Of a stretch of DNA of 64,000 bases, positions 50,237 to 58,076 are shown piece after piece. This DNA is from Xaviernesmea oryzae (GTDB lineage: Bacteria; Pseudomonadota; Alphaproteobacteria; Rhizobiales; Rhizobiaceae): the NCBI RefSeq assembly GCF_900177415.1, contig NZ_FXAF01000011.1, forward strand, positions 1,054,001-1,118,000, written 5' to 3'. A program made the translations under genes and the position numbers. A model generated the notes under the pieces. That model was given only the letters and a program-made list of their open reading frames with translations. It was not told the origin of the DNA and did no database searches. Position 1 is the stretch's first letter; every line of letters starts with the position of its first letter.

Positions 50237-52573
50237 ATGGACAAGTCGACCTTCGAAACGAAACCCGTCATCGACGGCCGGATGCATGTCGCGCTGAAAC
50301 ATGATTCGGCGCATAAGCACGTCACCGGACAAGCCGAATATATCGACGATATTCCCGAGCCCGCCGGCACGCTCCACGGCGGCCTCGGCCTCTCCGACCG
50401 GGCGCATGCGGAAATCGTCTCGCTCCACCTTTCCGCCGTGAAGGCCGCGCCCGGCGTTCTCGCCGTCATCACGGCGGACGACATTCCGGGCTTCAACGAT
50501 GTCGCCTCGACCGGCCAGCACGACGAGCCGCTGCTCGCCACCACCGAGGTGCAATTCCACGGCCAGCCGATCTTCGCCGTGATCGCCGAGACCCGCGACC
50601 AGGCCCGCCGGGCGGCAAAACTCGCGCATGTCGAATACCGCGACCTGCCCCACTGGACCGATATCGACGGCGCGCGCGAGAACGGCGCCCCCTTCGTCGT
50701 CGAACCGATGACGCTGAAGCGCGGCGAGCCGGAAACGGAGATCGACAAGGCGCCGCTGCGGGTCCAGGGCCACATGTATATCGGCGGCCAGGAGCATTTC
50801 TATCTCGAAAGCCATGTCGCCCTGGCGATCCCCGGCGAGGACGACGAGGTGACCGTCTGGTCCTCCACCCAGCACCCGAGCGAGGTGCAGCATATGGTGG
50901 CGCATGTGCTCGGCATCGCCAACAATGCGGTGACGGTGGTGACGCGGCGCATGGGCGGCGGCTTCGGCGGCAAGGAGACGCAGGGCAACCAGTTCGCAGC
51001 CCTTGCGGCGGTCGCCGCCAAAAAGCTGAAGCGCGCGGTGAAGTTCCGCCCCGACCGCGACGAGGATATGTCGATCACCGGCAAGCGGCACGATTTCCGC
51101 GTCGATTACGACGTCGCCTTCGACGAGGATGGCCTGATCCATGCGGTCGATGCGACCTTCGCGGCGCGCTGCGGCTTTTCCGCCGACCTTTCCGGCCCGG
51201 TGACCGACCGCGCTCTCTTCCATGCGGATTCCAGCTATTACTATCCGCATGTGCGCCTCACCTCGCAGCCGCTGAAGACCCATACCGTCTCCAACACCGC
51301 TTTCCGCGGTTTCGGCGGGCCGCAGGGCATGCTGGGCGGCGAACGGATCATCGAGGAGATCGCCTATGCGACGGCCAAGGACCCGCTCGACATCCGCAGG
51401 CTGAATTTCTACGGCCCGCGGGGCTCCGGGCGGACGGTGACGCCCTATCACCAGGAGGTCGAGGACAATGTCGTCGCCCGCATCGTGGACGAGCTGGAGG
51501 CGTCGTCCGACTATCAGGCCCGTCGCCGGGCGATCCTCGACTTCAATGCCGCAAGTCCGGTGATCCGCAAGGGCATCGCGCTCACCCCGGTGAAATTCGG
51601 CATCTCCTTCACCATGACCGCCTATAACCAGGCGGGTGCGCTGGTGCACATCTATCAGGACGGCTCGATCCACCTGAACCATGGCGGCACCGAAATGGGC
51701 CAGGGCCTCTATACCAAGGTGGCGCAGGTCGTGGCCGATACGTTCCAGGTCGATATCGACCGGGTGAAGATCACCGCGACGACGACCGGCAAGGTGCCGA
51801 ACACGTCGGCGACCGCCGCCTCCTCCGGCTCCGACCTCAACGGCATGGCGGCCTACGACGCCGCCCGCCAGATCAAGGAACGGCTGATCGAATTCGCCGT
51901 GCGGCAATGGAAGGTGGCGCGCGAGAAGGTGGAGTTCCTGCCGAACCGGGTCAGGATCGGCGGCGAGATCGTGCCCTTCGACACGCTCGTCAGGGCCGCC
52001 TATTACGACCGCGTGCAGCTTTCCGCCGCCGGCTTCTACAAGACGCCGAAGATCCATTGGGACCGTAAGGCCGGGCGCGGCCGGCCATTCTATTATTTCG
52101 CCTATGGCGCGGCGGTTTCGGAAGTGGCGATCGACACGCTGACCGGGGAATATCTGGTCGAGCGCACCGACATCCTCCACGACGTCGGCAAGTCGCTCAA
52201 CCCGGCGATCGACATCGGCCAGGTGGAAGGCGGCTTCGTGCAGGGCATGGGCTGGCTGACGACGGAGGAGCTCTGGTGGGACGACCGGGGGCGGCTCAGG
52301 ACCCACGCGCCGTCCACCTACAAGATCCCGCTCGCCTCCGACCGACCGAAGGTCTTCAACGTCAAGCTGGCGGAATGGTCGGAAAATGCCGAACCGACGA
52401 TCGGCCGCTCCAAGGCGGTCGGTGAACCGCCCTTCATGCTGGCGATCTCGGTCTTCGAGGCGATCTCCATGGCGGTCGCGAGCGTGGCCGACTACAAGGT
52501 CTGCCCGCGGCTCGACGCGCCGGCGACGCCGGAACGCGTTCTGATGGCGGTGGAGCGGCTGAAGGCGATGTGA
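50237..52573 (+). CDS. xdhB: Xanthine dehydrogenase molybdopterin-binding large subunit
   Basis: ATG 50237, with AGGAGG upstream, gives 778 residues. The molybdenum-cofactor domains are recognisable: TGQAEYIDDIP, RRMGGGFGGKETQ (cofactor loop), CGFSADLSGPVTDRALFHADSSYYYP, FRGFGGPQGMLGGE, HGGTEMGQGLYTK, the TSATAASSGSDLNGMA loop, and the catalytic Glu in SKAVGEPPFMLA near the end. With XdhA it oxidises hypoxanthine to xanthine and xanthine to urate. A MITE-like element separates it from xdhC. Confidence 0.94.
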   Translation: MDKSTFETKPVIDGRMHVALKHDSAHKHVTGQAEYIDDIPEPAGTLHGGLGLSDRAHAEIVSLHLSAVKAAPGVLAVITADDIPGFNDVASTGQHDEPLLATTEVQFHGQPIFAVIAETRDQARRAAKLAHVEYRDLPHWTDIDGARENGAPFVVEPMTLKRGEPETEIDKAPLRVQGHMYIGGQEHFYLESHVALAIPGEDDEVTVWSSTQHPSEVQHMVAHVLGIANNAVTVVTRRMGGGFGGKETQGNQFAALAAVAAKKLKRAVKFRPDRDEDMSITGKRHDFRVDYDVAFDEDGLIHAVDATFAARCGFSADLSGPVTDRALFHADSSYYYPHVRLTSQPLKTHTVSNTAFRGFGGPQGMLGGERIIEEIAYATAKDPLDIRRLNFYGPRGSGRTVTPYHQEVEDNVVARIVDELEASSDYQARRRAILDFNAASPVIRKGIALTPVKFGISFTMTAYNQAGALVHIYQDGSIHLNHGGTEMGQGLYTKVAQVVADTFQVDIDRVKITATTTGKVPNTSATAASSGSDLNGMAAYDAARQIKERLIEFAVRQWKVAREKVEFLPNRVRIGGEIVPFDTLVRAAYYDRVQLSAAGFYKTPKIHWDRKAGRGRPFYYFAYGAAVSEVAIDTLTGEYLVERTDILHDVGKSLNPAIDIGQVEGGFVQGMGWLTTEELWWDDRGRLRTHAPSTYKIPLASDRPKVFNVKLAEWSENAEPTIGRSKAVGEPPFMLAISVFEAISMAVASVADYKVCPRLDAPATPERVLMAVERLKAM

Positions 52574-52591
52574 TGGCAGCGATCGCGGCAT

Positions 52592-52771
52592 ACCCCCCTC
52601 TGCCCTGCCGGGCATCTCCCCCACAAGGGGGGAGATCGGATGGGGCTATGTTTCGCCTCAAGCAACCATCGCCCTGTCCCAAAGGGAAAACGGTAGCTCG
52701 GGAGAAAGAGCAACGCGTCTTGGCGATCTCCCCCCTTGTGGGGGAGATGCCCGGCAGGGCAGAGGGGGGTA
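52592..52771. repeat. MITE-like element of about 180 bp with family A inverted ends
   Basis: Left end (52591-52637) and right end (52725-52771) are inverted family A copies: TACCCCCCTCTGCCCTGCCG ... and ... GGCAGGGCAGAGGGGGGTA. The 87-base core differs from that of the element at 38.6 kb. The right end stops seven bases before the xdhC start, and its GAGGGGGG run serves as the xdhC ribosome-binding region. Confidence 0.82.
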
Positions 52772-52778
52772 CCGTCAG

Positions 52779-53603
52779 ATGATGACGTCCCCTTCCTCTA
52801 TCGAAGCCTTCCTCGCCTCCCACCCCCGCGCGATCCTCATCGAGATCACCGAAGCGAAAGGCTCCACCCCGCGGGAGGCCGGTGCGTTCATGCTGGTGAC
52901 GGAAAACGCCATCTGGGGCACGATCGGCGGCGGGCAGTTCGAATATATGGCGATCGACAATGCCCGCGCCATGCTTGCAGGCGGCGGCGAAGGCATGATG
53001 GACATTCCGCTTGGCCCGGAGATCGGCCAATGCTGCGGCGGACGCACGCTGCTGAGTTTCCATCTCATGACGCCGGCGCTCGCGGAAAAACTGGAAAGCC
53101 GGATGAGGAGCGAAGAGGAAGATCGGCCCGCCGTCTTTCTTTTCGGCGCCGGCCATGTGGGCCGGGCGCTCGCAAGGGCGCTCGCCCCCCTGCCCTTCGC
53201 GGTCACCGTCGTCGAAACCCGTGCCGAAGCGCTTGAGGACCTGCCTGCGGAAGCGGAAAGGCACCTGACCGCCATGCCGGAAGCCTTCGTGGACAAGATT
53301 CCGGCAAACGGCGCCGCGATCGTCCTCACCCACGACCACGCGCTGGACTTCATGATCGCGGGCCGGGCGCTGGCGCGGACCGACCTCGCCTATGTCGGCA
53401 TGATCGGCTCGGCGACCAAGCGCGCCACCTTCGCCCGCTGGCTGAAGCGTGAAGGTGGCGAAGAGACGATGCTCGCCCGCCTCGTACTGCCGATCGGCGG
53501 CTCCACGGTGAAGGACAAGCGCCCGGCGGTGATTGCCGCACTTGTCGCAGCCGAATTGCTTGCCGCCTATGCCGCGCGGCAGGACCAGCCGTCAAAGCGG
53601 TAG
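52779..53603 (+). CDS. xdhC: Xanthine dehydrogenase accessory protein
   Basis: The 274-residue protein has the XdhC/CoxI pattern: an N-terminal domain with EAKGSTPREAGAFMLVTENAIWGTIGGGQFEYMAIDNA and QCCGG (about 83-87, the Cys pair involved in cofactor handling), then a Rossmann domain (about 113 on) with FLFGAGHVGRALARALAPLP and a final YVGMIGSATKRATFARWL block. XdhC binds and sulfurates the molybdenum cofactor and inserts it into XdhB. Two ATG codons in a row (52779, 52782) leave the exact start open. The only ribosome-binding sequence is supplied by the repeat. Confidence 0.92.
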   Translation: MMTSPSSIEAFLASHPRAILIEITEAKGSTPREAGAFMLVTENAIWGTIGGGQFEYMAIDNARAMLAGGGEGMMDIPLGPEIGQCCGGRTLLSFHLMTPALAEKLESRMRSEEEDRPAVFLFGAGHVGRALARALAPLPFAVTVVETRAEALEDLPAEAERHLTAMPEAFVDKIPANGAAIVLTHDHALDFMIAGRALARTDLAYVGMIGSATKRATFARWLKREGGEETMLARLVLPIGGSTVKDKRPAVIAALVAAELLAAYAARQDQPSKR

Positions 53604-53822
53604 GTCCCGAGCGCCTGATCGGCGCCTTTCCTTCCAGAAGGCTTCCGTGCGGCTTTCCGGCGGGGCCTCGGGGAGCCCAAGATCGCCCCGCAGATCGTCC
53701 GGCAAGGTCGGAACCCGCGGCCGCGCGGGCCTGAGGAGACGGAAAAACCGGAGAAGCCCGCGCCGGAAGAAGCCCGGACGGACGGATTTCAACGGCATGG
53801 GAAAAGCGTTTGCGGACAGCAT
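53592..53822 (-). CDS. Small basic protein with DUF1127-like motif, divergent from LysR
   Basis: The 76-residue protein has a very basic middle (FFRRGLLRFFRLLRPARPRVPTLPDDLRGDLGLPEAPPES); LPDDLRGDLGL resembles the DUF1127 end motif. GGAG precedes ATG 53822. Its 3' end overlaps the end of xdhC by 12 bases. It is divergent from a GcvA-type LysR gene, as are the two other DUF1127-type genes of the window. Recognition is by short motif only, so moderate doubt remains. Confidence 0.45.
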   Translation of the reverse strand: MLSANAFPMPLKSVRPGFFRRGLLRFFRLLRPARPRVPTLPDDLRGDLGLPEAPPESRTEAFWKERRRSGARDLPL

Positions 53823-53930
53823 GATCGCTCCACATCGACAGGAAGGTTGAATGGATGCGGTGATGAATGCAGCCGATTGCCGGGAAATTCCAATTCAAAT
53901 ACAATCGGCCACGATCAAGAGAGCTTATCG

Positions 53931-54866
53931 ATGAAATTATCGCGCCGGTTTCCGCTCAATGCGCTTCGGGTCTTCGAGGCGGTCGCACGCCTGGAAAATT
54001 TCACCCGCGCGGCCGAAGAGCTCGGCATGACCCAGACGGCGGTGAGCTATCAGATCAAGCTTCTGGAGGATCATCTCGGCGACACGGTGTTCATCCGGAA
54101 GCCGCGGGCGCTGCAACTGACGGAAACCGGCCGTCGTCTGCTGCCCAAGGTGACGGAAGCATTCACGCTGCTCGGCGACGCCGTGCAATCGGCCCGCAGC
54201 ATCGCCGACGAAACCCTCGAAATCCATTCGCCGCCGACCTTCGCCTCCCATTGGCTCTCGCCGCAGCTGCTCGCCTTCCAGGCCCGGCATCCGCAGATCG
54301 CGGTCCGCCTTTTGCGCCAGATGGACGCCACCGACCAGCACCGCACGGCACCCGACGTCGCCATCCACATAGCCTCCGAGCCTCTGGAGGGCATGATCTG
54401 CCATCCCATCCTGCGGCTCGAATACTCCCCCATGCTGGCGCCCCGGCTGGCCGAAAGTCTGGACGGCTTTCGCGAACCGGCGGACCTTTTGAGGCTGCCC
54501 TGGATTTCCGACACCAGAGGATGGTGGCGCGAGTGGTTCGAAGCGGCGGGGATCGATCCCGCGCCGATCAGGCGCACCAGCCTCAACGCCCTCGGCGCGC
54601 TCGAACTGGAGGCGAAGGCCGCGATCGCGGGCCATGGCGTGGCCATGCTCAGTCCGTTTTTCTTCAGCGACGAGTTGGCGTCTGGACGGCTCGTCCAGCC
54701 GTTCGATCTCTGCGTGGGCGACGGCAAGACCTATTGGCTCGTCTATCAGCCGGCGCGACGCAACGCGCCGAAGATCAAGGCCTTCCACGCCTGGATCGAG
54801 GATGCCCTCGCCCATGATCTGGCGACGAAGGCCGTCAGGCCGGTCGAGACACCACCCGCGGCGTAA
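53931..54866 (+). CDS. LysR regulator, GcvA-like (paralogue 1)
   Basis: The 311-residue protein has a winged helix (FPLNALRVFEAVARLENFTRAAEELGMTQTAVSYQIKLLEDHLG, about 7-51) and a LysR effector domain typical of the GcvA/AmpR branch (ETLEIHSPPTFASHWLSPQLLAFQARHP...GVAMLSPFFFSDELASGRLVQPFDL...YWLVYQP). It is closely similar to the next LysR gene in both domains and even in the leader GATCAAGAGAGnTTATC before the start codon. Probably a duplication. The effector is unknown; the divergent small basic gene is the likely target. Confidence 0.9.
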   Translation: MKLSRRFPLNALRVFEAVARLENFTRAAEELGMTQTAVSYQIKLLEDHLGDTVFIRKPRALQLTETGRRLLPKVTEAFTLLGDAVQSARSIADETLEIHSPPTFASHWLSPQLLAFQARHPQIAVRLLRQMDATDQHRTAPDVAIHIASEPLEGMICHPILRLEYSPMLAPRLAESLDGFREPADLLRLPWISDTRGWWREWFEAAGIDPAPIRRTSLNALGALELEAKAAIAGHGVAMLSPFFFSDELASGRLVQPFDLCVGDGKTYWLVYQPARRNAPKIKAFHAWIEDALAHDLATKAVRPVETPPAA

Positions 54867-54882
54867 GGCACGGCGTTAGCAC

Positions 54883-55113
54883 CTAAAGATTCCGCTGCGA
54901 ACAGATGAGCCGGGCGGCGCGGAAGGCACCCTCCTCCGCCGGGCAGCGCCGGTCGCGGCCGTCCATCAAGCCGATGTCGCGCTGCCAGGATTCCGGCATT
55001 TCCTCGATGTCGAGATCGTTCCGGCGCACCGTCAGCCGCCGGCGGATCACGTCCGCAAGAGCGAGCCTCGGCAAAAGCCGGTCAACGACGAGATTGACGT
55101 TCGAAAACATCAC
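54883..55113 (-). CDS. DUF1127-type small protein
   Basis: The 76-residue protein starts at ATG 55113. After a short hydrophobic N-terminus (VNLVVDRLLPRLALADVIRRRL) comes DIEEMPESWQRDIGLMDGRD, the D-I-G-L end motif of DUF1127, and a Cys-containing tail. It lies back to back with a GcvA-like LysR gene across an inverted repeat (55178-55199) and tail to tail with the preceding LysR gene. Function unknown; RNA-binding has been shown for some DUF1127 proteins. Confidence 0.6.
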   Translation of the reverse strand: MMFSNVNLVVDRLLPRLALADVIRRRLTVRRNDLDIEEMPESWQRDIGLMDGRDRRCPAEEGAFRAARLICSQRNL

Positions 55114-55177
55114 TTGTCTCCTCGGGATACCCCGTTTTCATTTAATCGATATGAAGGTAATTTGCGCCCTTAAACGT

Positions 55178-55199
55178 CGGTAATCCAATCGAATTACCG
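55178..55199. promoter_or_regulatory. Inverted repeat in the LysR/DUF1127 divergent promoter
   Basis: CGGTAAT-N8-ATTACCG is a perfect seven-base inverted repeat, 26 bases before the lysR start and 64 bases before the divergent DUF1127 start. This is a good candidate LysR operator, although the spacer differs from the T-N11-A rule. Confidence 0.6.
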
Positions 55200-55225
55200 T
55201 CTCTATGGATCAAGAGAGATTATCC

Positions 55226-56122
55226 ATGAAGATGTCGAGGCAGTTCCCGCTGAATGCGCTGCGCGTGTTCGAATCCGCCGCCAGGCAGATGAGTTTCACG
55301 AGGGCCGGAGAGGAGCTGGGCCTGACCCAGACGGCGGTGAGCTACCAGATCAAGCTCCTGGAGGATACGATCGGCGAACAGCTCTTCCTGCGCCGGCCGC
55401 GGCAGGTTTCATTGACCGAAGCGGGCGAGAGGCTGGCGCCCAAGATCGCGGAAGCCTTCTCGACCATCGACGAAGCCGTCACCAATCTGAACGACACGTC
55501 GGAAAGCACGCTGATCATCCATTCGACGGCGACATTCGCCTCCCGCTGGCTGGCGCGCTATCTCGGAACGTTCCAGCTGGAGAATCCGGGAATCGCGGTG
55601 AGACTTGAGACCTCGCAGGAGGTCATCGATTTTTCGAGAACCGAAGCCGACGTGGCGATCCGCACCGGCAAGGGAGAATGGCCGGGCCTGCGCGTTCACT
55701 TCCTGATGAAGAGCCATTTCACGCCGATGCTCAGTCCCGGCCTGGCGGCAACGATCGGCGGGGTGAAGACGCCTGAAGATATTCTGAAGCTCCGGATCAT
55801 CGATCCCGGCGATCCCTGGTGGCGCATCTGGTTCACGGCCGCGGGCATGCCGGATGTCGATCTCGGCGGTCGTCCCAGCAGCCGGTTCGGCGCCCAGGCT
55901 TTCGAGGCGGCGGCGGCCGTTGCCGGCCAGGGCGTCGCCATCCTGAAGCCCGAGTTCTACGCCGACGATGTGGCGCTCGGGCGGTTGATCCAGCCGTTCG
56001 ACCTGTTGAGCGACGACGGCACCGATTATTGGCTCGTCTATCCCGAAGCCCGAAGGAATTCCAAAAAGATTCGCGCCTTCCGCGATTTCCTGCTGAAGAC
56101 CATACCGGCGGTCGGCAACTGA
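55226..56122 (+). CDS. LysR regulator, GcvA-like (paralogue 2)
   Basis: The 298-residue protein mirrors the previous LysR gene: FPLNALRVFESAARQMSFTRAGEELGLTQTAVSYQIKLLEDTIG (helix-turn-helix) and an effector domain with STLIIHSTATFASRWLARYLGTFQLENPGIAVRLE and GVAILKPEFYADDVALGRLIQPFDLL. ATG 55226 is preceded by the shared AAGAGAG leader; an in-frame ATG at 55205 lies inside that leader. The divergent DUF1127 gene and itself are its likely targets. Confidence 0.9.
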   Translation: MKMSRQFPLNALRVFESAARQMSFTRAGEELGLTQTAVSYQIKLLEDTIGEQLFLRRPRQVSLTEAGERLAPKIAEAFSTIDEAVTNLNDTSESTLIIHSTATFASRWLARYLGTFQLENPGIAVRLETSQEVIDFSRTEADVAIRTGKGEWPGLRVHFLMKSHFTPMLSPGLAATIGGVKTPEDILKLRIIDPGDPWWRIWFTAAGMPDVDLGGRPSSRFGAQAFEAAAAVAGQGVAILKPEFYADDVALGRLIQPFDLLSDDGTDYWLVYPEARRNSKKIRAFRDFLLKTIPAVGN

Positions 56123-56186
56123 CAGTCAGTTTTCTATCCGTCGCATTTCCGAAGGGAAAGCTGACCGGCTGTTTCCGATACAGCCC

Positions 56187-56546
56187 TTAGTAACTCATGT
56201 CCGGCGCATAAAAGCAGCGGAGCGTATCCTCGGTCGGATAAAGGCAGAGATGATATTCCTCGTCCTGGCTGCGCCGCGCCTGGCTTTGAGGCAGCGTGAA
56301 ATGGTGCGGGCGGGTGATCAGCCTGTGATCGCCCGGGGCAAGCGAAATTTCGTAACCGCCCTTGGTGACCTTGACGTTCTTGGTCGAGATCATCTGGCAG
56401 TCGCCGCTATGGTTGTCGCCGTTGCAGCAGAAACCATCGTATTTCCATGTTACGCCAGTGGGGCTGTGGGCTTCATGGGCTTCGGCCGAACCGATAGATA
56501 CGCAAGACGCATACGCGATCATCACACCTGTCAGAATACCACGCAT
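56187..56546 (-). CDS. Small secreted Cys-containing protein
   Basis: ATG 56546 (GGAG upstream) gives 119 residues with a signal peptide (GILTGVMIAYASCVSIGSAEA). The mature part begins HEAHSPTGVTWKYDGFCCNGDNHSGDCQMI and has five Cys, three of them in FCCNGDNHSGDC, and His residues that could form a metal or disulfide site, then a basic segment and HLCLYPTEDTLRCFY. It looks like a conserved rhizobial periplasmic protein of unknown role. The adjoining gene is puuD, divergent. Confidence 0.65.
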   Translation of the reverse strand: MRGILTGVMIAYASCVSIGSAEAHEAHSPTGVTWKYDGFCCNGDNHSGDCQMISTKNVKVTKGGYEISLAPGDHRLITRPHHFTLPQSQARRSQDEEYHLCLYPTEDTLRCFYAPDMSY

Positions 56547-56849
56547 GAGCTTAGTCTCCGTTGATGATGCCATCCCCGGCGAGCTTTTCACGCAATACCC
56601 GGACTTTCGCCGGTTGACTTGCATTTGTCACAATACGTGAGTCGCCTTAGCCGGCTAACCCCCAACTGTTGCAATGCACAAGTAAGCACATTCTACATTT
56701 GTGAAATTGGAGGATCACGGGCAGTTGAACTCGAAGGGATGAGGATCGGTTCCGCGGGGGAACAAAAATCTGCCCGGCGATAATCCCTTTCCTCTTGTCG
56801 GTTTTTTTCGCAGAGTGACGAGTCGGGGGGCAAAAAAGGGGAAGATTGA
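56547..56849. other. Promoter region of puuD and the divergent secreted-protein gene
   Basis: These 303 bases hold no credible gene. Two AT-rich patches, around 56630-56705 and 56760-56830, are good places for the two divergent promoters, but I see no motif I can name. Confidence 0.4.
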
Positions 56850-58076
56850 ATGTATGAATATGCCGTCGCCTGGGAATGGCTGAGTTTCGCCGCCCGCTGG
56901 TTCCATGTCATCACCGGGGTAGCCTGGATCGGTTCGTCCTTCTATTTCATCGCGCTCGATCTCGGGCTCGTGAAGCGCCCGCACCTGCCGCCAGGCGTCT
57001 ATGGCGAGGAATGGCAGGTGCATGGCGGCGGCTTCTACCATGTCCAGAAATACCTGGTGGCGCCGGCCGAGATGCCCGAGCACCTCACCTGGTTCAAATA
57101 CGAGAGCTACTTCACCTGGATTTCCGGCTTCCTGATGCTCTGCATCGTCTATTACGGCGGCGCGGACCTCTTCCTGATCGACCGGACCGTGATGGATCTC
57201 ACGCCCTTGCAGGCGGTCGGCATTTCGCTCGCGTCGCTGGCGCTCGGCTGGGTGATCTACGACCAGCTCTGCAAGTCGCCGATCGGCCGGAACACCTGGG
57301 GCCTGATGATCGTGCTCTATATCGTGCTGGTCGCCATGGCCTGGGGCTATACGCAGGTCTTTTCCGGCCGCGCCGCCTTCCTGCACCTCGGCGCCTTCAC
57401 GGCGACGATCATGTCGGCCAACGTCTTCTTCATCATCATCCCGAACCAGAAAGTGGTGGTGGCGGATCTGATCGCCGGCCGCACGCCGGACCCGAAATAC
57501 GGCGTCATCGCCAAGCAGCGCTCGCTGCACAACAACTACCTGACGCTGCCCGTCATCTTCTTCATGCTGTCGAACCACTACCCGCTGGCCTTCGCGACCT
57601 ATTTCAACTGGGTGATCGCAGCCCTCGTCTTCCTGATGGGCGTGACGATCAGGCACTGGTTCAACACGACGCACGCGCGGAAGGGCCGGCCCACCTGGAC
57701 CTGGCTTGCGACGGTCATCCTCTTCATCGTCATCATATGGCTTTCGACCGTGCCGAAAGTGCTGACCGGCGAGACGGAAACCTCGATGACGCCCATGCAG
57801 CAGAAATTCGCCTCCAACGCCCATTTCGGTGCGGCGCGGGACGTGATCCAGGCACGCTGTTCCATGTGCCACGCGGCCGAGCCCGTCTATGAAGGCGTCA
57901 CCTTCACGCCGAAATCCGTGAAGCTGGAGACCGACGGGGAGATTGCCGCGCATGCGCGGGAAATCTATATCCAGGCGGGACTGAGCCACGCCATGCCGCC
58001 CGGCAATGTCACCGGCATTTCGCCGGAGGAGCGCAGGCTCATCACGGCCTGGTATGAAAGCGCGATATCCGAATGA
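56850..58076 (+). CDS. puuD: Urate hydroxylase PuuD with C-terminal cytochrome c
   Basis: The 408-residue membrane protein starts at ATG 56850, with AAAAGGGGAAG upstream. The first 310 residues contain eight or so transmembrane helices and the family blocks RWFHVITGVAWIGSSFYFIALD and HGGGFYHVQKYLVAP, and the C-terminal periplasmic domain carries a cytochrome c site, Cys337-Ser-Met-Cys340-His341, with a distal Met near HAMPPGNV. PuuD oxidises urate to 5-hydroxyisourate and hands electrons to the respiratory chain instead of making H2O2. The stop overlaps guaD by four bases. Confidence 0.93.
   Translation: MYEYAVAWEWLSFAARWFHVITGVAWIGSSFYFIALDLGLVKRPHLPPGVYGEEWQVHGGGFYHVQKYLVAPAEMPEHLTWFKYESYFTWISGFLMLCIVYYGGADLFLIDRTVMDLTPLQAVGISLASLALGWVIYDQLCKSPIGRNTWGLMIVLYIVLVAMAWGYTQVFSGRAAFLHLGAFTATIMSANVFFIIIPNQKVVVADLIAGRTPDPKYGVIAKQRSLHNNYLTLPVIFFMLSNHYPLAFATYFNWVIAALVFLMGVTIRHWFNTTHARKGRPTWTWLATVILFIVIIWLSTVPKVLTGETETSMTPMQQKFASNAHFGAARDVIQARCSMCHAAEPVYEGVTFTPKSVKLETDGEIAAHAREIYIQAGLSHAMPPGNVTGISPEERRLITAWYESAISE

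Noticed and set aside
49931..52624. 897-residue frame on the minus strand
   Set aside because: It is antisense to xdhA/xdhB and crosses two repeats. It is explained by GC-rich codon bias in xdhB.
4975..52771. CRISPR array formed by the family A repeats
   Set aside because: The copies are scattered, inverted and unevenly spaced, with no cas genes; they are interspersed palindromic repeats.
56755..56790. GGAAC with possible EcfG promoter before puuD
   Set aside because: No CGTT lies 16-17 bases downstream, so it does not fit the consensus.
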